A stretch of DNA of 6,384 nucleotides from an uncultured Clostridia bacterium (GTDB lineage Bacteria > Bacillota > Clostridia > Oscillospirales > Ruminococcaceae): contig CANRPG010000118.1 in NCBI GenBank assembly GCA_947632425.1, forward strand, positions 1 through 6,384, given 5' to 3'. Below, one piece after another: positions 4,793 through 6,384 of the stretch. Each line of letters opens with the position of its first letter. The first letter of the stretch is position 1. Below the pieces are notes generated by a model. The model saw only the letters and a program-made list of their open reading frames with translations, searched no databases and was not told the DNA's origin. The position numbers and the translations under genes were made by a program.

Positions 4793-6136
4793 TTATTGTG
4801 CCAGCACTCCGCCGTCGCTTTCAAACAGCATCAGAATCTGCGCTTCTTCGCCCGTCATGCAGTCGATATAGACAAGCACGTGCCTGCCCTCGTCGTTAAG
4901 ACAGGTAAACTCATAGCAGTAACATTCTTTCGTGTTGTCCAGCGGAATGTTGCACTCTCTTACGTTTTTTACCTCCAGATGTTTCGATACATTTTCAGCC
5001 GCCTTATCGCTGCTTATCTTCGGGCTTTCAAACGTCCTCTCTTTGTGGTTTACCAAAAATCCGCGCGCGTCAAAGCCCAGTATCTCGCCGTTGTCCATAG
5101 CAACTTTTATCTTTATAAGATCGGTGTAGCACAGCACGTTTCCGTCACGGTATGCGTAGTTTACAGTGCATACGTTGCCCAGCGTTTCATAGTATGTCAC
5201 CTGCATATTTTCAACGCCCAGCTGCTCTAAATACTTGTCCGCGTGCGAGATAGCCTTTTTGGCATCTATCACCGTCTTTTCAGGCGTTCGCGACTTTAGC
5301 ATATACGATATATAACCGCCGTTTTTCGTTACCGCCACACTGCCCGTTTCGGTGTTGTAAACATATGAAGGCATATTGCCAGCCTCGCCCTCTGAAGCGG
5401 TCAGTTCATCGGGCTTTACAGCAAGAGCCTTGCACGCCTTTGCCTGCGCGTAGCCCTCCGAAACAGCCTGCGCGTTTTCGGTCATAAGCGGCTTTCTTTG
5501 CAGAAGATGATCGGAGAACGGCCCGTCATAAATAAGCGTAGGGTAGCTTTCAAAACCGTCCTCAAAGTCTGCAAAACCGTCGGTAACGCTTATATCTCCC
5601 TCGTCAGCCGCCGAATTATCCAGCGAATCCACCACATTTTCGGGCGAAAGCTCACCGCTGTTTATCATCTGCTCTATAGACCACATATCGCCGCAAAGTT
5701 TCTGCGCATAGCCGCTGAGCTTTTTCAGAGTTTCATATTCTTCATCGCTGAGGTTTTCACCGCCCGACGACTTGTCAGAAAGGTATGTCGCATAGTTGCC
5801 CACCTGCGATAAAAACTTGTAGGTGTTGCTGAGTTCCAACTGCTCAACAGGCAATTGCGCCAAAGCGTTCTTCGCCGTTGAAGCCTCCGATAAAAGCTGT
5901 GCCGACAGTTTCGACTGCATAGCCGCGCTGCCTGCGCAAAGTTCTTTTGAAAGCGTTGTGTTTATGTTGTCCGCCGCAGCCGAAAGATCTTCCATAGCGC
6001 GCAGATACGAGCTTTCCAGAATAAGGTTAGCGTGCCTGTTCTCGCTCATAAGCACCACGTTGCGCACTAAAAGTATCACAAGCGCCGCTATCGTAAACAC
6101 TATCAAGCGGATCTTTCCGCGTCTTGTCATTCGCAT
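4793..6136 (-). CDS. ypeB: Germination protein YpeB (partner of cortex-lytic enzyme SleB)
   Basis: A 447-residue protein, matching Bacillus YpeB (about 450). YpeB sits in the spore inner membrane region and stabilises and inhibits SleB, the cortex-lytic transglycosylase, until germination. The N-terminus is short and basic (RMTRRGK), then a membrane segment at about 9-24. A long helical region follows to about 165, rich in Ala, Ser, Leu and Glu and probably coiled. The signature YDGPFSDH is at 203-210. The C-terminal part holds PepSY-type repeats, seen as KTVIDAKKAISHADKYLEQLG (start 287) and KISSDKAAENVSKHLEVKNV (start 373), each followed by beta-rich segments. The ATG at 6136 has AGGGGAG (6148-6154) eleven bases upstream, rather long, but no better start exists. 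sleB, normally the gene before ypeB, is absent upstream; the divergent mntP is there instead. No clear forespore (sigma-G) promoter was recognised. Confidence 0.93.
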   Translation of the reverse strand: MRMTRRGKIRLIVFTIAALVILLVRNVVLMSENRHANLILESSYLRAMEDLSAAADNINTTLSKELCAGSAAMQSKLSAQLLSEASTAKNALAQLPVEQLELSNTYKFLSQVGNYATYLSDKSSGGENLSDEEYETLKKLSGYAQKLCGDMWSIEQMINSGELSPENVVDSLDNSAADEGDISVTDGFADFEDGFESYPTLIYDGPFSDHLLQRKPLMTENAQAVSEGYAQAKACKALAVKPDELTASEGEAGNMPSYVYNTETGSVAVTKNGGYISYMLKSRTPEKTVIDAKKAISHADKYLEQLGVENMQVTYYETLGNVCTVNYAYRDGNVLCYTDLIKIKVAMDNGEILGFDARGFLVNHKERTFESPKISSDKAAENVSKHLEVKNVRECNIPLDNTKECYCYEFTCLNDEGRHVLVYIDCMTGEEAQILMLFESDGGVLAQ

Positions 6137-6213
6137 AATAACAGTATCTCCCCTCGGTTTTTTAATAGTTTTAGCCGAGTGAGAGCCGTTTATACATTTT
6201 CTGCCTTAAATTC

Positions 6214-6242
6214 TTGACATACGCACCCCATAATAGTATAAT
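6214..6242 (+). promoter_or_regulatory. Consensus sigma-A promoter of mntP
   Basis: Perfect TTGACA (6214-6219), exactly 17 bases, and perfect TATAAT (6237-6242). The transcript should start near 6249, giving a leader of about 73 bases before the mntP ATG. A dyad covers the -10 and start site, which suggests that such a strong promoter is held in check. Confidence 0.9.
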
Positions 6243-6253
6243 GTATTTTATAC
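6236..6253. repeat. 18-base dyad over the mntP -10 box and start site, candidate operator
   Basis: GTATAA (6236-6241) and TTATAC (6248-6253) are exact inverted repeats separated by six bases. The dyad overlaps the -10 box and the predicted transcription start, where a repressor could block polymerase. The sequence is AT-rich and only six bases per arm, so a fortuitous dyad is possible. No known regulator is assigned. Confidence 0.4.
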
Positions 6254-6321
6254 GAATAATTTTGTACACGCCGCAGTAAAATTTTATATAAGCATTTTTA
6301 CTTCGTTGAGGAGATACATAA

Positions 6322-6384
6322 ATGGGAATTACAGAGCTTTTTATACTTGCAGTAGGTCTTTCAATGGACGCCTTTGCCGTATCT
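6322..6384 (+). CDS. mntP: Putative manganese efflux pump MntP, 3'-truncated by the window edge
   Basis: Only the first 21 residues are present: MGITELFILAVGLSMDAFAV and one more. The first-helix motif GLSMDAFAVS is the hallmark of MntP (formerly YebN), an inner-membrane Mn(II) exporter of about 190 residues with six helices; the aspartate in this helix is important for transport in the family. The ATG at 6322 is preceded at eight bases by GAGGAG (6308-6313), and a consensus sigma-A promoter lies upstream. The leader of about 73 bases is too short for a full yybP-ykoY manganese riboswitch and shows no matching structure, so control, if any, is likely at the promoter. It is divergent from ypeB, with a 185-base intergenic region. 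The identity rests on the N-terminal motif alone; YtaF-type relatives are less likely. Confidence 0.8.
   Translation, partial: MGITELFILAVGLSMDAFAVS

Noticed and set aside
4774..4824. Upstream extension of rubrerythrin
   Set aside because: The added residues match nothing in the family, overlap the ypeB end and lack a suitably spaced ribosome binding site.
6153..6179. Hairpin CTCGG/CCGAG next to the ypeB ribosome binding site
   Set aside because: Only five contiguous base pairs around a long AT-rich loop; too weak to call a regulatory structure.
4932..6182. Several + strand open frames opposite ypeB
   Set aside because: Shadows of the ypeB frame with low-complexity, Cys- and Arg-rich translations and no supporting start signals.
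6155..6240. Sigma-G or sigma-F promoter for ypeB on the - strand
   Set aside because: GTATG near the expected -35 and ATGTATAAA near the -10 were tried, but spacing and the -10 boxes do not fit either consensus.
6250..6321. Possible yybP-ykoY manganese riboswitch before mntP
   Set aside because: The leader of about 73 bases is AT-rich, too short, and shows no paired helices or conserved loop bases of that class.

Overview
The window looks like ordinary core chromosome from an anaerobic, endospore-forming member of the Clostridia. Ferredoxin-linked 2-oxoacid metabolism, rubrerythrin, AbrB and several sporulation or germination genes point to a Ruminococcus/Oscillospiraceae-type gut anaerobe. 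The assignment rests on gene content, strong Shine-Dalgarno sequences and AT-rich sigma-A promoters, so genus level is a guess. I see no insertion sequence, prophage, CRISPR array, tRNA or rRNA.

Layout. (1) Positions 1-1135, + strand: the 3' part of a 2-oxoacid:ferredoxin oxidoreductase beta subunit, overlapping by one base with its gamma subunit, closed by a hairpin terminator. (2) 1264-2404, + strand: the phosphodiesterase gene ymdB, then spoVS with a promoter of its own and a terminator. (3) 2487-2805, - strand: an AbrB-type regulator carrying an extra four-cysteine tail, with its own terminator and a near-consensus sigma-A promoter. (4) 3015-4123, + strand: spmA-spmB, divergent from abrB. 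The shared 209-base intergenic region holds a perfect Spo0A-box heptamer and a sigma-E-like promoter. (5) A bidirectional terminator separates spmB from a convergent - strand pair, ypeB-rbr (6136 down to 4177). (6) From 6322, + strand: the first 21 codons of mntP, behind a perfect consensus sigma-A promoter whose -10 lies in a dyad.

How it fits together. Five of the ten genes (spoVS, abrB, spmA, spmB, ypeB) belong to the sporulation/germination programme or its control, and ymdB is a developmental regulator in Bacillus. Rubrerythrin and the Mn exporter concern oxidative stress and metal balance. No clearly novel system is present. The points most worth a second look are the apparent ATA start codon of spmA, the ypeB-rbr pairing without sleB beside it, the Spo0A box plus sigma-E-like promoter between abrB and spmA, and the dyad over the mntP promoter.
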